From NCBI GenBank assembly GCA_027064665.1, contig JAMOPH010000398.1, positions 1 to 5,890 on the forward strand: DNA of 5,890 nt, read 5' to 3'. The DNA comes from a bacterium. Lineage in GTDB: Bacteria; UBP14; UBA6098; B30-G16. Shown here piece by piece: positions 1 to 5,788 of this stretch (positions within the stretch are counted from its first letter, which is position 1; each line of letters starts with the position of its first letter). A model generated the notes under the pieces. The model saw only the letters and a program-made list of their open reading frames with translations. It searched no databases and was not told the origin of the DNA. A program made the translations under genes and the position numbers.

Positions 1-1155
1 TCCGCCAATTCCGCCGGCGCCGCCCTCACGGGAAACAAATGCTGTGTCGCTGTCGGCGGTGTTGTGAATATGCCCTTTCCCCGAAATCAGAAAGTTTGCG
101 CTCTGTTCCGAGGAATACTGATTGAGAATGAACGAGCCGGAGACCATATCCGAGGTCATCAGGGGTTTCCAGCCGGCGCCGTCGTAGAAAAACAGCGTGT
201 CGGTGCCGGAAGAGTTCCCGTCCACATACAGACCTCCCCGTGGCGTGGCGGACGGCTCACCATCCCGGGGCGCAATCCCAACATATTTAGCCTCTGAAAT
301 CCAGAAAAGCGTGTCGCCATAATCGTGAAGAATCCGCAGACTCACAGTGCTGCTGGTGTTGTCGGCATCAATTGTGAATGTTGCGCCCTTGTTGGCGGAA
401 ATCGCAAGGGCAGAGTCGGATATGATGCTCTTTGTGTCGCCCGGGCCAACCATTGAGAACTCGTTTCCGGAGTTGCTTATCGTGATTCTGTCGGCGCCAT
501 CCTTCTGAAGAACCAGAAGTTGCCCGACACCGGTTTTGTTTATGTAGATAGAAGGGGTGGCGTCGGGGTCGGTCTGCGCCGACGACGGCGAAAGTTGAAC
601 CCAGTCGCCGTGAATTGAGTCCTGCACCGCCGAAGACAGTTCGTCCCAGTCCACTGCACCGGCGGAGATATCGGTGGACAGCGTCCCGGAAACCGCACCG
701 GCGGCGGTGATATCACCGGTCAAAACGAGAGAATGTGTGTGCGAAGTATCCGAATAGGCGCCGAGGGTGTCAAGGTTAACTGCCGCAACAGAATCGGCGA
801 CCGCCGCCCTGAAGGAATATCCCACAGATGTCAGCGGAATTCTCGGCGAAAGGACTTCGCCCTCAACCTCAATCTCAAGGTAATACTGCTCATCAAAGGG
901 CAGGTTTATTGGGTTGGTCTCACCCAACACCACATCAAAAAGCCCCCTGTGGACACCCACGGAACTGTGGGTCTCGCTCCACAGCGCCGTTCCGCCGGTG
1001 GGGACATTGTAAAGTCGGAAAGTCATATCGTATGTGCCCTCAAGAGCGACACCGGAAGAATTGGTGATTTTCCCCTGATAGTTGATCTGGGCGGGAACAG
1101 CGGCGGAAAACGAAATCACCGAAAGCAAAGCACAAAGCAAGATTATCCTTTTCAT
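1..1155 (-). CDS. Secreted modular fibre-like protein, paralogue of the upstream gene (3' end missing)
   Basis: Reads without a stop from ATG at 1155 to the window edge, giving 385 residues; the C-terminus is missing. The start is supported by a strong Shine-Dalgarno site and by the signal peptide that follows immediately. Residues 1-22 are a Sec signal peptide: MKR, a hydrophobic core, then probable cleavage near SAAVPA. The one Cys (8) lies inside the core with no lipobox, so this is not a lipoprotein. Residues 24-124 form the INYQGK domain, about 68% identical to the N-terminus of the other gene. Beyond that come Ser/Thr/Asp/Gly-rich beta-type segments: a His-containing SDTSHTHS stretch, DGADRITISNSGNEFS (about 220-240), a GGLYVDGN...FFYDGAGWKPL segment (307-332) and LNQYSSEQSANFLISGKG (344-361). 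From memory, the last two motifs recur in large surface and tail-fibre-like proteins of FCB-group bacteria. No catalytic motif is visible. Function is unknown; an extracellular structural or adhesive role is inferred. Confidence 0.9.
   Translation of the reverse strand, partial: MKRIILLCALLSVISFSAAVPAQINYQGKITNSSGVALEGTYDMTFRLYNVPTGGTALWSETHSSVGVHRGLFDVVLGETNPINLPFDEQYYLEIEVEGEVLSPRIPLTSVGYSFRAAVADSVAAVNLDTLGAYSDTSHTHSLVLTGDITAAGAVSGTLSTDISAGAVDWDELSSAVQDSIHGDWVQLSPSSAQTDPDATPSIYINKTGVGQLLVLQKDGADRITISNSGNEFSMVGPGDTKSIISDSALAISANKGATFTIDADNTSSTVSLRILHDYGDTLFWISEAKYVGIAPRDGEPSATPRGGLYVDGNSSGTDTLFFYDGAGWKPLMTSDMVSGSFILNQYSSEQSANFLISGKGHIHNTADSDTAFVSREGGAGGIGG
73..132 (-). other. QNQ/QSANFxISGxG-type fibre motif in the partial protein
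   Basis: Residues 342-361 of the partial protein contain LNQYSSEQSANFLISGKG. It resembles a motif of the form xIQNQ..xxQsAnFxIsGxG that I remember from long secreted proteins of Bacteroidetes and related phyla, where it often opens a stretch of beta-strand repeats labelled as tail-fibre-like. The similarity is from memory and was not searched. The motif follows directly after the YDGAGWKPL segment, and the protein continues past the window edge. Confidence 0.45.
160..237 (-). other. GGLYVDGN...FFYDGAGWKPL segment in the partial protein
   Basis: Residues 307-332 have the pattern G-x-hydrophobic-Y followed by an F/Y-Y-D/N-G-x-x-W-x-P/x-L turn (FFYDGAGWKPL). This pattern is frequent in tail-fibre-like and surface proteins, where it ends a repeat unit. 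It is the functional look-alike of the VLKWNGSAWVPA modules in the neighbouring complete gene, although the sequences are not directly repeats of each other. Confidence 0.4.
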
Positions 1156-1158
1156 CTC

Positions 1159-1168
1159 TCCCCCCTCT
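1159..1168 (-). promoter_or_regulatory. Ribosome binding site of the partial gene
   Basis: AGAGGGGGGA ends three bases before the ATG at 1155. It can pair with the 3' end of 16S rRNA if G-U wobbles are allowed against the AGAAAGGAGG-type complement. The same ten bases occur in front of the other gene (5753-5762), but with six rather than three bases to the start codon. This site fixes the start codon choice. Confidence 0.75.
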
Positions 1169-1183
1169 AACTGCTTTTTTGAA

Positions 1184-1212
1184 AAGATAAAAGCAAAAAA
1201 TTTTAAAGTCAA
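1184..1212 (-). promoter_or_regulatory. Sigma70-like promoter of the partial gene
   Basis: TTGACT (1212-1207), 17 bases, then TATCTT (1189-1184). The -35 matches consensus at five of six bases and the -10 at four of six, and the spacer has the optimal length. It lies in the only gap between the two genes, directly after the terminator of the upstream gene, which makes it the likely source of the partial gene's transcript. The predicted 5' leader would be about 20-25 bases, mostly ribosome binding site. The region is AT-rich, so chance matches are possible. Confidence 0.6.
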
Positions 1213-1218
1213 CCAAAA

Positions 1219-1241
1219 AGCCCCCGAAAAATTCGGGGGCT
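1219..1241 (-). terminator. Intrinsic terminator of the complete gene
   Basis: A perfect ten-base-pair inverted repeat, AGCCCCCGAA / TTCGGGGGCT, with a three-base TTT loop on the minus strand. A run of four T follows immediately, after the final T of the stem. It lies 60 bases after the stop codon at 1301 and points the same way as the gene. On the plus strand no T run follows the stem, so it should act in one direction only. Confidence 0.9.
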
Positions 1242-1300
1242 AACCTATCAGGTCAAGCGCCGGTTCCACACAGTCGTCAGAGGGCAGATACAATCAACTG
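1242..1300 (-). other. 3' untranslated region of the complete gene
   Basis: The stretch between the stop codon and the terminator stem. It contains only a four-base inverted repeat (ACCT-ATC-AGGT) just before the terminator. I see no small reading frame with a ribosome binding site and no other structure. Confidence 0.5.
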
Positions 1301-4300
1301 CTACTTTTCAGGAGCACTGGACTGCAGGTTCTTTTCGTTGAGCCGCATAATCTCACCCCATATCCCCAGGATAACCGGATTGTCCGGATTGTTCTCAGTC
1401 TGTTTGTTGAGATATTCAATTTCGTCCGTCTTCAGGACTTCCCCACTCTGAACCCGGGAGAGATAACCCTTAAACTCCCTATACAGTTGAACATTATACT
1501 CAATCTTGTCCCTCAGTTCTCTTATTCCGTCGGAATACTGTGCCAGATTCTGGATGTCCTCAAAGGTGACCGGTTCACACTCCGGACAATCCTGCCCTAT
1601 ATATCTGCCGTGATAACTTTCATAAAGAGCGTAATCATAGATGCCGTTGCCGGGATGGGGTGCTTCAAGCAGTTTCCTTATATTTTCTCTGTGAGCGTAT
1701 TCAGGGTCAAGTTCGCCGTGCTCAAATTTGCCGGTTCTCCTGTTGAACCAGATGGCATAAGGACTGCCATCCTTTTCATAGGCAAGATACCCCTTCATAA
1801 TCCTATCGTAATGCGGGTCAAGAACTTCCTCTGGAATGTCAGGATTGCTGTCCCGTCTGTGCCCGATGGCGATATAAGTAAACCGGGCATCGCTGACCTC
1901 CTCATCCGTTGCCACCACAAAACCATCGGATTTAACTTCCTTAATGTAGAGTTTGTGCCACTCTCCAATGGGTGTGACGGTCACAATTACATCAGATTCC
2001 GGGTCAACAACTCTGGCAAACCGGGTATCAAATTTGACCTCAACCTCACGCCCGGAAATCGTTCCGGTGCCGCCGGTGTAAACTTCAACTTCCGGTGAGG
2101 TGACCGCATAAGTGGGTATGCGCTCATCCTCGCCGACATCGGTGAGAACAGTGTAATTTTTGTTGGTTATAACCTCGCCGGTGACATACTGTCCGTATCT
2201 TTCTCCGGCAACATACTGCCCATATATCTCGCCCCGGGTGATGTGACCAAACAGCGCTCCGGTTCCGCCGGCACCGATGGAGGCAACAATAGGCTCATTC
2301 AAAATATCTCCCATCTCTGGATTACTCCTCAAAAGACCACTACCGTTACCAGAACCGCCATTGTAATAAAGACCGTAATAAGAGCCGTCCGTCTTGGTAT
2401 AAGCAAGTGCTCCAAAGCGTGAACTGGTATATGCTCCAATAACTCCGCCAGAAAACCTTGGGCCAGATGCAACCTGTTCCCCCTCAAGACCAAATAAATA
2501 GTCATACTCATCACTTCCACCCGGGTCTGTTGAGGGAGAATCTGCTCCAATACCGGCTCGGCTATAGTAACATCCTCCACCCTGCCCAGAGTTGTAGTTG
2601 TTACCTCTAACCCCATAATCTCCGCTTAAATCGCCGGTGTAATCATTATCTCTGGAACCCCGAATAGATGTTCTTGATGAAGACCCGGCATCATGATCGT
2701 ATCCGTAAACGGAGTTAGTGGATGATGCCAAATATGTATAAACATCCGATGAATAATACGCATAAACCCTATAATTTGAATTGTAATTGGTTCCTATACC
2801 TATATGTCCAGAGCCATCATCATAAATAGCAGAGTTGCCCACGCTGCGTGTTCCTGTCCACCTTACGGCTCTTCCCGATGTTCCACTTCCCTGAGCATAT
2901 CTGTCATCAAGATTCACAGATGCTAATCCAGTCACATGCCCGGTGTAATCCAGCGTCACATCCTGAATAACCGTCCCATCACTGTTATTCACAGAACCCT
3001 GTGAGGACATATCCTGATGGGTTATTGTCACATCGTGCCCGGTAGCATTATAACTTATATCTATCCCAGTGCCTTCGTTGAAGTCCAGTGTCTGCGAACC
3101 ATCGGTCACCGAAAATCTATAACTCCCGTTGGTATAAACATCCACAAACTGTGTGGCGTCAGCAATTTCGCTGTTCCCCACCACTCCGGAATTTATGTTG
3201 AGCGAATTATATGTCCCGGAAACATCCCCGCTGAAGGAAGTTGAGGTCGTAAGGTCATTTGATGCATCCGTGTCCCAGCCGGAAAAAGTTACCGTATTAC
3301 CTGAAGATATTGTCAGGTTTGCTCCCGAGAGCGATAGGGTCTGCAATTCATTGGTGTTGCTGAGATCTCCAGTATTGGTTATAACCAGCGTGTCACCGGT
3401 GAGGGACAGAGAAATCCCTACACCCGCCTTAACTCCAGCGTCGTTGGAAGTCCCCTCTATATCTATCAAATACGGACCCGAACCCGACCACGAAAGCGTC
3501 TGGTCATCGGTGCCGGTGTTGTCCGCCGAATTCACCCACGCACTCCCGTTCCACTTGAGAACCTCACCTGCACTCGGAGAACTCACACTAACATCGGACA
3601 AATCATATATATAATTGTCCGAAAGGTCATCCGCCTCGTTGTCAATCTCCACCTTCCAGGTGTTTCCCGCCTCGGTGATAGCGAGGGTATCGGTGAGGTC
3701 GGAATATGAGAAAGCCGTTATCACTTCATTTGTGGCGCTTGCGTCCGCATCGTTCACATTGTCCGTCGCAGGCGCCCACACCGTTCCGTTCCATTTGAGG
3801 ACCTCGCCCGCAGATGCCCCCATCGGGGCAATTTTTGTCCCCGTCACCGCACCATCAGCAAGTTGAGTGCTTCCAATACCCCCTACAGGAACCCTCAACT
3901 GGTCCGAGGCTATCTCTATCGTGGTCCCATCAACATTCACCACCAGTTGATCCGAAGAAATACCCAACCCATCGCCGGCGTTCACATCAAGGACAGGGTC
4001 AGAGGAAGTCCCGGAATTGGAAAGACCATCACCCGCCGTAACCGAATTCACCCCGGCGGTGCCACCTTCATCATCAGCCCACTGCACCACACCCGACACC
4101 ACCTTCAGAACCTGCCCCTCGCTTCCACCGGAAGCACTTATTTTGGCGGCAGTAACGGCTTCATCCGCAATTTTGGCGGTGGTAACAGCGTTGTCAGCCA
4201 GATAGGAAGTGGTTATTCCCCCGGTGGCAACAGTCACCGGAGAACCCGAGGTTCCATTACCCACCACCGGAGCAGAGGTGTTCACTGTTTGAAGGAAATT

Positions 4301-5746
4301 GGAATCAACATAATTTTTGGTGGCAGCATCCTGCGCCGCCGTGGGCTCTGCGACATTGACTATACGGGCATTGTTCACATTCACATACCCAAATCCGCCC
4401 GCACAGAATGTCGCCGAGCCGTTTATCGTTATATCTCCATTGCCGTCTATATCACCGCTCACCGTCAAATCCTCTCCGATATTGACATCCGGGTCTGAGG
4501 CATCACCGTCAAATATCTGACCAGACACATAAAGATTGCCAGAATTTATAATTTCCACATCGCCAGAGAACTCCCCGGCACGGTAGTTGGTGCCATCGTA
4601 ATAGCCCAATGCTCCCCAAACGGTGGCACTAACATCGCCTCTTACTGCCGCCTGTCCGGCAGACACTCCTCCAGAGACATCGGCATAAACCCGTCCGTTG
4701 TTATAAATCTTGACCGCCTCGCCAGCACTGTCAGGATATATATATGTCGCAGTCGCAGTCCACTGAGAACTTCCTCCTCCACCGGTGCCTGTGTCATCGT
4801 CCGCAGGAACCCAGGCACTGCCATCCCACTTTAGAACCTGCCCCGCAGAAACCCCCGATGTGCTCACATCCCCAAGGTCGCCGATGGAGTTGTCCGAAAG
4901 GTCATCCGCCTCGTTGTCTATGGTGGCGGTCAATGTTCCGCCGCCGTCGGTGAGGCTGAGAGTGTTAGTGCCATCGTCAAACGAAAGTGCAGTATTATAC
5001 TCGTTCCCGACGACATTGTCGGCGTCGTCAACATCGTCCACGCCATCGGCAAAACCCGCAGGAACGCTGATAAGATTGTCCCAGTGAACCTGCGCACTGC
5101 CCGAGGTCTGCAGTTGCAGAGTATCGTAATACGCCTGCAAGGTATCCCAATTTACTGCCCCGATTTCATCATCCGCAGGAACCCAAGCACTGCCATTCCA
5201 CTTGAGAACCTGCCCCGCAGAAACCCCCGATGTGCTCACATCCCCAAGGTCGTTTACGGAATTGTCCGAAAGGTCGTCCTCTTTGACCGGGATATTCACA
5301 GCAAAGGAACTTCCCACGCTTTGAGTGAGGCGAAGAGTGTCGTCAGAACCAAAACTGAGTGTCAATACCTGCCCCGCACCGCCTGCCACCGAGTCCGCTA
5401 TATTCGCCCTGAAAGCATACGCCACCGCCGATAAGGGAATTCGGGGTGTCAGCACATCCGAACCCACCTGTATCTCCAGATAATACTGTCCATCAAAGGG
5501 CAAATTTATAGGATCCGTCTCCCCCAGCAATACATTGAAAAGCCCCTTCATCACAGGCACCGAGGAATGGCTCTCCGACCACAGCAGGGTGCCCCCACTC
5601 GCCGCATCATATATCCGGAATTCCATATTGTAATACCCATTAAGGGCTACCCCGCTCGCATCCGTCAATTTGCCTTGATAATTGATTGTGGAAGGAACAC
5701 CAAAAACCACTGACACCATCAAAGCAACCAGCAAAATCCTCCTCAT
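1301..5746 (-). CDS. Large secreted repeat protein, tail-fibre-like mosaic (1481 residues)
   Basis: Complete gene from ATG at 5746 to TAG at 1301. A Shine-Dalgarno site and an immediate signal peptide (MRR, hydrophobic core, probable cleavage near VVFG-VPS) support the start; no lipobox is present. Visible order: INYQGK domain 21-121; three 63-residue modules ending in VLKWNGSAWV at 131-193, 255-317 and 680-742, with degenerate half copies at 539-559 and 643-663; a strand-rich segment with GDIDGNGDITING near 430-443; NVAEPTAAQDAATKNYVDS 464-482; LADxAVTxxKI repeats 516-536 and 629-639; GDGL..SSDQL strands about 568-621; HIGIGT 981-986; a Tyr/Ser/Asn/Gly-rich stretch to about 1070; three 9-residue repeats 1165-1191; a non-repetitive C-terminal region 1192-1481 with CPEC at 1387-1390. 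The LKW, AATKNYVD and LAD motifs are familiar from phage tail fibres and bacterial surface proteins. No enzyme motif, membrane anchor or obvious type IX sorting tail is seen. An extracellular structural or adhesive role is inferred. Confidence 0.93.
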   Translation of the reverse strand: MRRILLVALMVSVVFGVPSTINYQGKLTDASGVALNGYYNMEFRIYDAASGGTLLWSESHSSVPVMKGLFNVLLGETDPINLPFDGQYYLEIQVGSDVLTPRIPLSAVAYAFRANIADSVAGGAGQVLTLSFGSDDTLRLTQSVGSSFAVNIPVKEDDLSDNSVNDLGDVSTSGVSAGQVLKWNGSAWVPADDEIGAVNWDTLQAYYDTLQLQTSGSAQVHWDNLISVPAGFADGVDDVDDADNVVGNEYNTALSFDDGTNTLSLTDGGGTLTATIDNEADDLSDNSIGDLGDVSTSGVSAGQVLKWDGSAWVPADDDTGTGGGGSSQWTATATYIYPDSAGEAVKIYNNGRVYADVSGGVSAGQAAVRGDVSATVWGALGYYDGTNYRAGEFSGDVEIINSGNLYVSGQIFDGDASDPDVNIGEDLTVSGDIDGNGDITINGSATFCAGGFGYVNVNNARIVNVAEPTAAQDAATKNYVDSNFLQTVNTSAPVVGNGTSGSPVTVATGGITTSYLADNAVTTAKIADEAVTAAKISASGGSEGQVLKVVSGVVQWADDEGGTAGVNSVTAGDGLSNSGTSSDPVLDVNAGDGLGISSDQLVVNVDGTTIEIASDQLRVPVGGIGSTQLADGAVTGTKIAPMGASAGEVLKWNGTVWAPATDNVNDADASATNEVITAFSYSDLTDTLAITEAGNTWKVEIDNEADDLSDNYIYDLSDVSVSSPSAGEVLKWNGSAWVNSADNTGTDDQTLSWSGSGPYLIDIEGTSNDAGVKAGVGISLSLTGDTLVITNTGDLSNTNELQTLSLSGANLTISSGNTVTFSGWDTDASNDLTTSTSFSGDVSGTYNSLNINSGVVGNSEIADATQFVDVYTNGSYRFSVTDGSQTLDFNEGTGIDISYNATGHDVTITHQDMSSQGSVNNSDGTVIQDVTLDYTGHVTGLASVNLDDRYAQGSGTSGRAVRWTGTRSVGNSAIYDDGSGHIGIGTNYNSNYRVYAYYSSDVYTYLASSTNSVYGYDHDAGSSSRTSIRGSRDNDYTGDLSGDYGVRGNNYNSGQGGGCYYSRAGIGADSPSTDPGGSDEYDYLFGLEGEQVASGPRFSGGVIGAYTSSRFGALAYTKTDGSYYGLYYNGGSGNGSGLLRSNPEMGDILNEPIVASIGAGGTGALFGHITRGEIYGQYVAGERYGQYVTGEVITNKNYTVLTDVGEDERIPTYAVTSPEVEVYTGGTGTISGREVEVKFDTRFARVVDPESDVIVTVTPIGEWHKLYIKEVKSDGFVVATDEEVSDARFTYIAIGHRRDSNPDIPEEVLDPHYDRIMKGYLAYEKDGSPYAIWFNRRTGKFEHGELDPEYAHRENIRKLLEAPHPGNGIYDYALYESYHGRYIGQDCPECEPVTFEDIQNLAQYSDGIRELRDKIEYNVQLYREFKGYLSRVQSGEVLKTDEIEYLNKQTENNPDNPVILGIWGEIMRLNEKNLQSSAPEK
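2174..2254 (-). repeat. Three tandem 9-residue repeats (xYGQYVxGE)
   Basis: Residues 1165-1191 read as LFGHITRGE, IYGQYVAGE, RYGQYVTGE: three back-to-back units of 9 residues (27 bases) with the pattern aromatic-G-x-x-x-x-G-E. The last two are nearly identical; the first is degenerate. Short Gly/aromatic repeats of this type usually form successive beta strands or solenoid rungs. They sit at the border between the repeat-rich fibre part and the non-repetitive C-terminal region. Confidence 0.7.
2540..2810 (-). other. Tyr/Ser/Asn/Gly-rich low-complexity stretch in the complete protein
   Basis: Residues about 980-1070 start with HIGIGT and continue as a run dominated by Tyr, Ser, Asn, Asp and Gly, with dense YYS, YGY and NNYNSG combinations. 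The DNA is visibly more AT-rich here than in the modules around it. The HIGIGT start resembles the xVGIGTxxP motif that I know from FCB-group tail-fibre-like proteins, but the usual LHV continuation is replaced by the Tyr-rich sequence. A flexible or sticky spacer is possible; this is inference. Confidence 0.5.
3521..3709 (-). repeat. Module copy 3 (DDLSDN...VLKWNGSAWV)
   Basis: Residues 680-742. Same 63-residue layout as copies 1 and 2: S-F/Y start, a TL.LT strand, EIDNEADDLSDN, DL.DVS, SAGEVLKWNGSAWV and an acidic end. It is more diverged than copies 1 and 2. The bases coding DNEADDLSDN (3615-3643) are identical over 29 bases to 4890-4918 in copy 2, although the two lie 1275 bases apart. 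Confidence 0.8.
3758..3820 (-). repeat. Degenerate half module (SAGEVLKWNGTVWAPA)
   Basis: Residues 643-663 keep only the second half of the module: SAGEVLKWNGTVWAPA followed by an acidic stretch. The DDLSDN half is absent. It follows directly on an LADGAVTGTKI repeat, and a TL.IT strand plus module copy 3 follow, so repeat families are interleaved here. Confidence 0.65.
3830..3862 (-). repeat. LADGAVTGTKI repeat (third copy)
   Basis: Residues 629-639 match the 11-residue pattern LADxAVTxxKI, whose other two copies lie at 515-536. The pattern is familiar from phage tail fibres and large bacterial surface proteins. A half SAGxVLK module follows it, as it does after the tandem pair at 4139-4204. 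Confidence 0.6.
4070..4132 (-). repeat. Most diverged half module (GSEGQVLKVVSGVVQWADDE)
   Basis: Residues 539-559 keep G.GQVLK, a short turn, a Trp and an acidic end (QWADDE), which match the second half of the modules in order and spacing. The central WNGSA is replaced by VVSGVVQ. It lies directly after the tandem LADxAVTxxKI pair. Confidence 0.55.
4139..4204 (-). repeat. Tandem LADxAVTxxKI repeats
   Basis: Residues 515-536 are two adjacent 11-residue units, YLADNAVTTAK and IADEAVTAAKI, of a repeat family recognised from memory in phage tail fibres and bacterial surface fibres. They probably form regular beta or collagen-like surface rungs; no activity is implied. Confidence 0.6.
4294..4360 (-). 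other. NVAEPTAAQDAATKNYVDS tail-fibre motif
   Basis: Residues 463-484 contain NVAEPTAAQDAATKNYVDS. The pattern N-V-x-x-P-x-x-x-x-D-A-A-T-K-x-Y-V-D is one of the most recognisable signatures of phage tail fibres and of prophage-derived or surface fibre proteins, where it marks a trimeric coiled or shaft junction. Here it lies within a protein with a bacterial signal peptide. Recognition is by eye only. Confidence 0.75.
4796..4984 (-). repeat. Module copy 2 (DDLSDN...VLKWDGSAWVPADD)
   Basis: Residues 255-317. Layout: SFDDGTNTLSLT strand, IDNEADDLSDN, DLGDVSTSGVSAGQVLKWDGSAWVPADD. It lies exactly 372 bases (124 residues) from copy 1 without frame change. Bases 4833-4880 are identical to 5205-5252 in copy 1, and over the 109 bases 4799-4907 only ten differ from copy 1. 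Confidence 0.85.
5168..5356 (-). repeat. Module copy 1 (DDLSDN...VLKWNGSAWVPADD)
   Basis: Residues 131-193, the first module after the N-terminal domain. Layout: SFGSDDTLRLT strand, KEDDLSDN, DLGDVSTSGVSAGQVLKWNGSAWVPADD. From memory, the L.DV......G.VL.W....W.P arrangement is widespread in phage structural proteins. Its second half is nearly the same DNA as copy 2, while its first half is clearly more diverged. Confidence 0.85.
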
Positions 5747-5752
5747 AATAAA

Positions 5753-5762
5753 TCCCCCCTCT
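5753..5762 (-). promoter_or_regulatory. Ribosome binding site of the complete gene
   Basis: AGAGGGGGGA, six bases before the ATG at 5746. Identical over ten bases to the site of the downstream gene (1159-1168), with a different spacing. It supports ATG 5746 as the start. Confidence 0.75.
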
Positions 5763-5788
5763 TCGGTAGTTTAACATTTGATAGTTGC

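Noticed and set aside
733..1170. Plus-strand open frame of 145 codons spanning the start of the partial gene
   Set aside because: It overlaps the signal peptide, conserved domain and ribosome binding site of the minus-strand gene and shows no family resemblance of its own.
1301..1500. Type IX secretion sorting tail at the C-terminus of the large protein
   Set aside because: The last ~100 residues are charged and probably helical, ending in LQSSAPEK; the usual beta-rich tail with a final basic stretch and G-x-Y pattern is not seen.
1487..2098. Plus-strand open frame of 203 codons inside the large gene
   Set aside because: It lies wholly antisense to a long gene with signal peptide, repeats and terminator, has no ribosome binding site of note, and its translation has no domain-like pattern. 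It is a shadow of the minus-strand reading frame.
4408..4450. GDIDGNGDITING as an EF-hand or dockerin calcium loop
   Set aside because: Positions D-x-D-x-N-G and the Ile fit, but the acidic residue at loop position 12 is a Gly, there is only one copy, and the surroundings are beta-strand repeats rather than helices. Calcium binding is possible but not supported.
3863..4498. Plus-strand open frame of 211 codons over the fibre-motif region
   Set aside because: Its product (rich in His, Arg, Ile and Gly) is what the antisense of Asp/Ala/Thr/Val repeat codons gives. The minus-strand frame carries recognisable motifs throughout.
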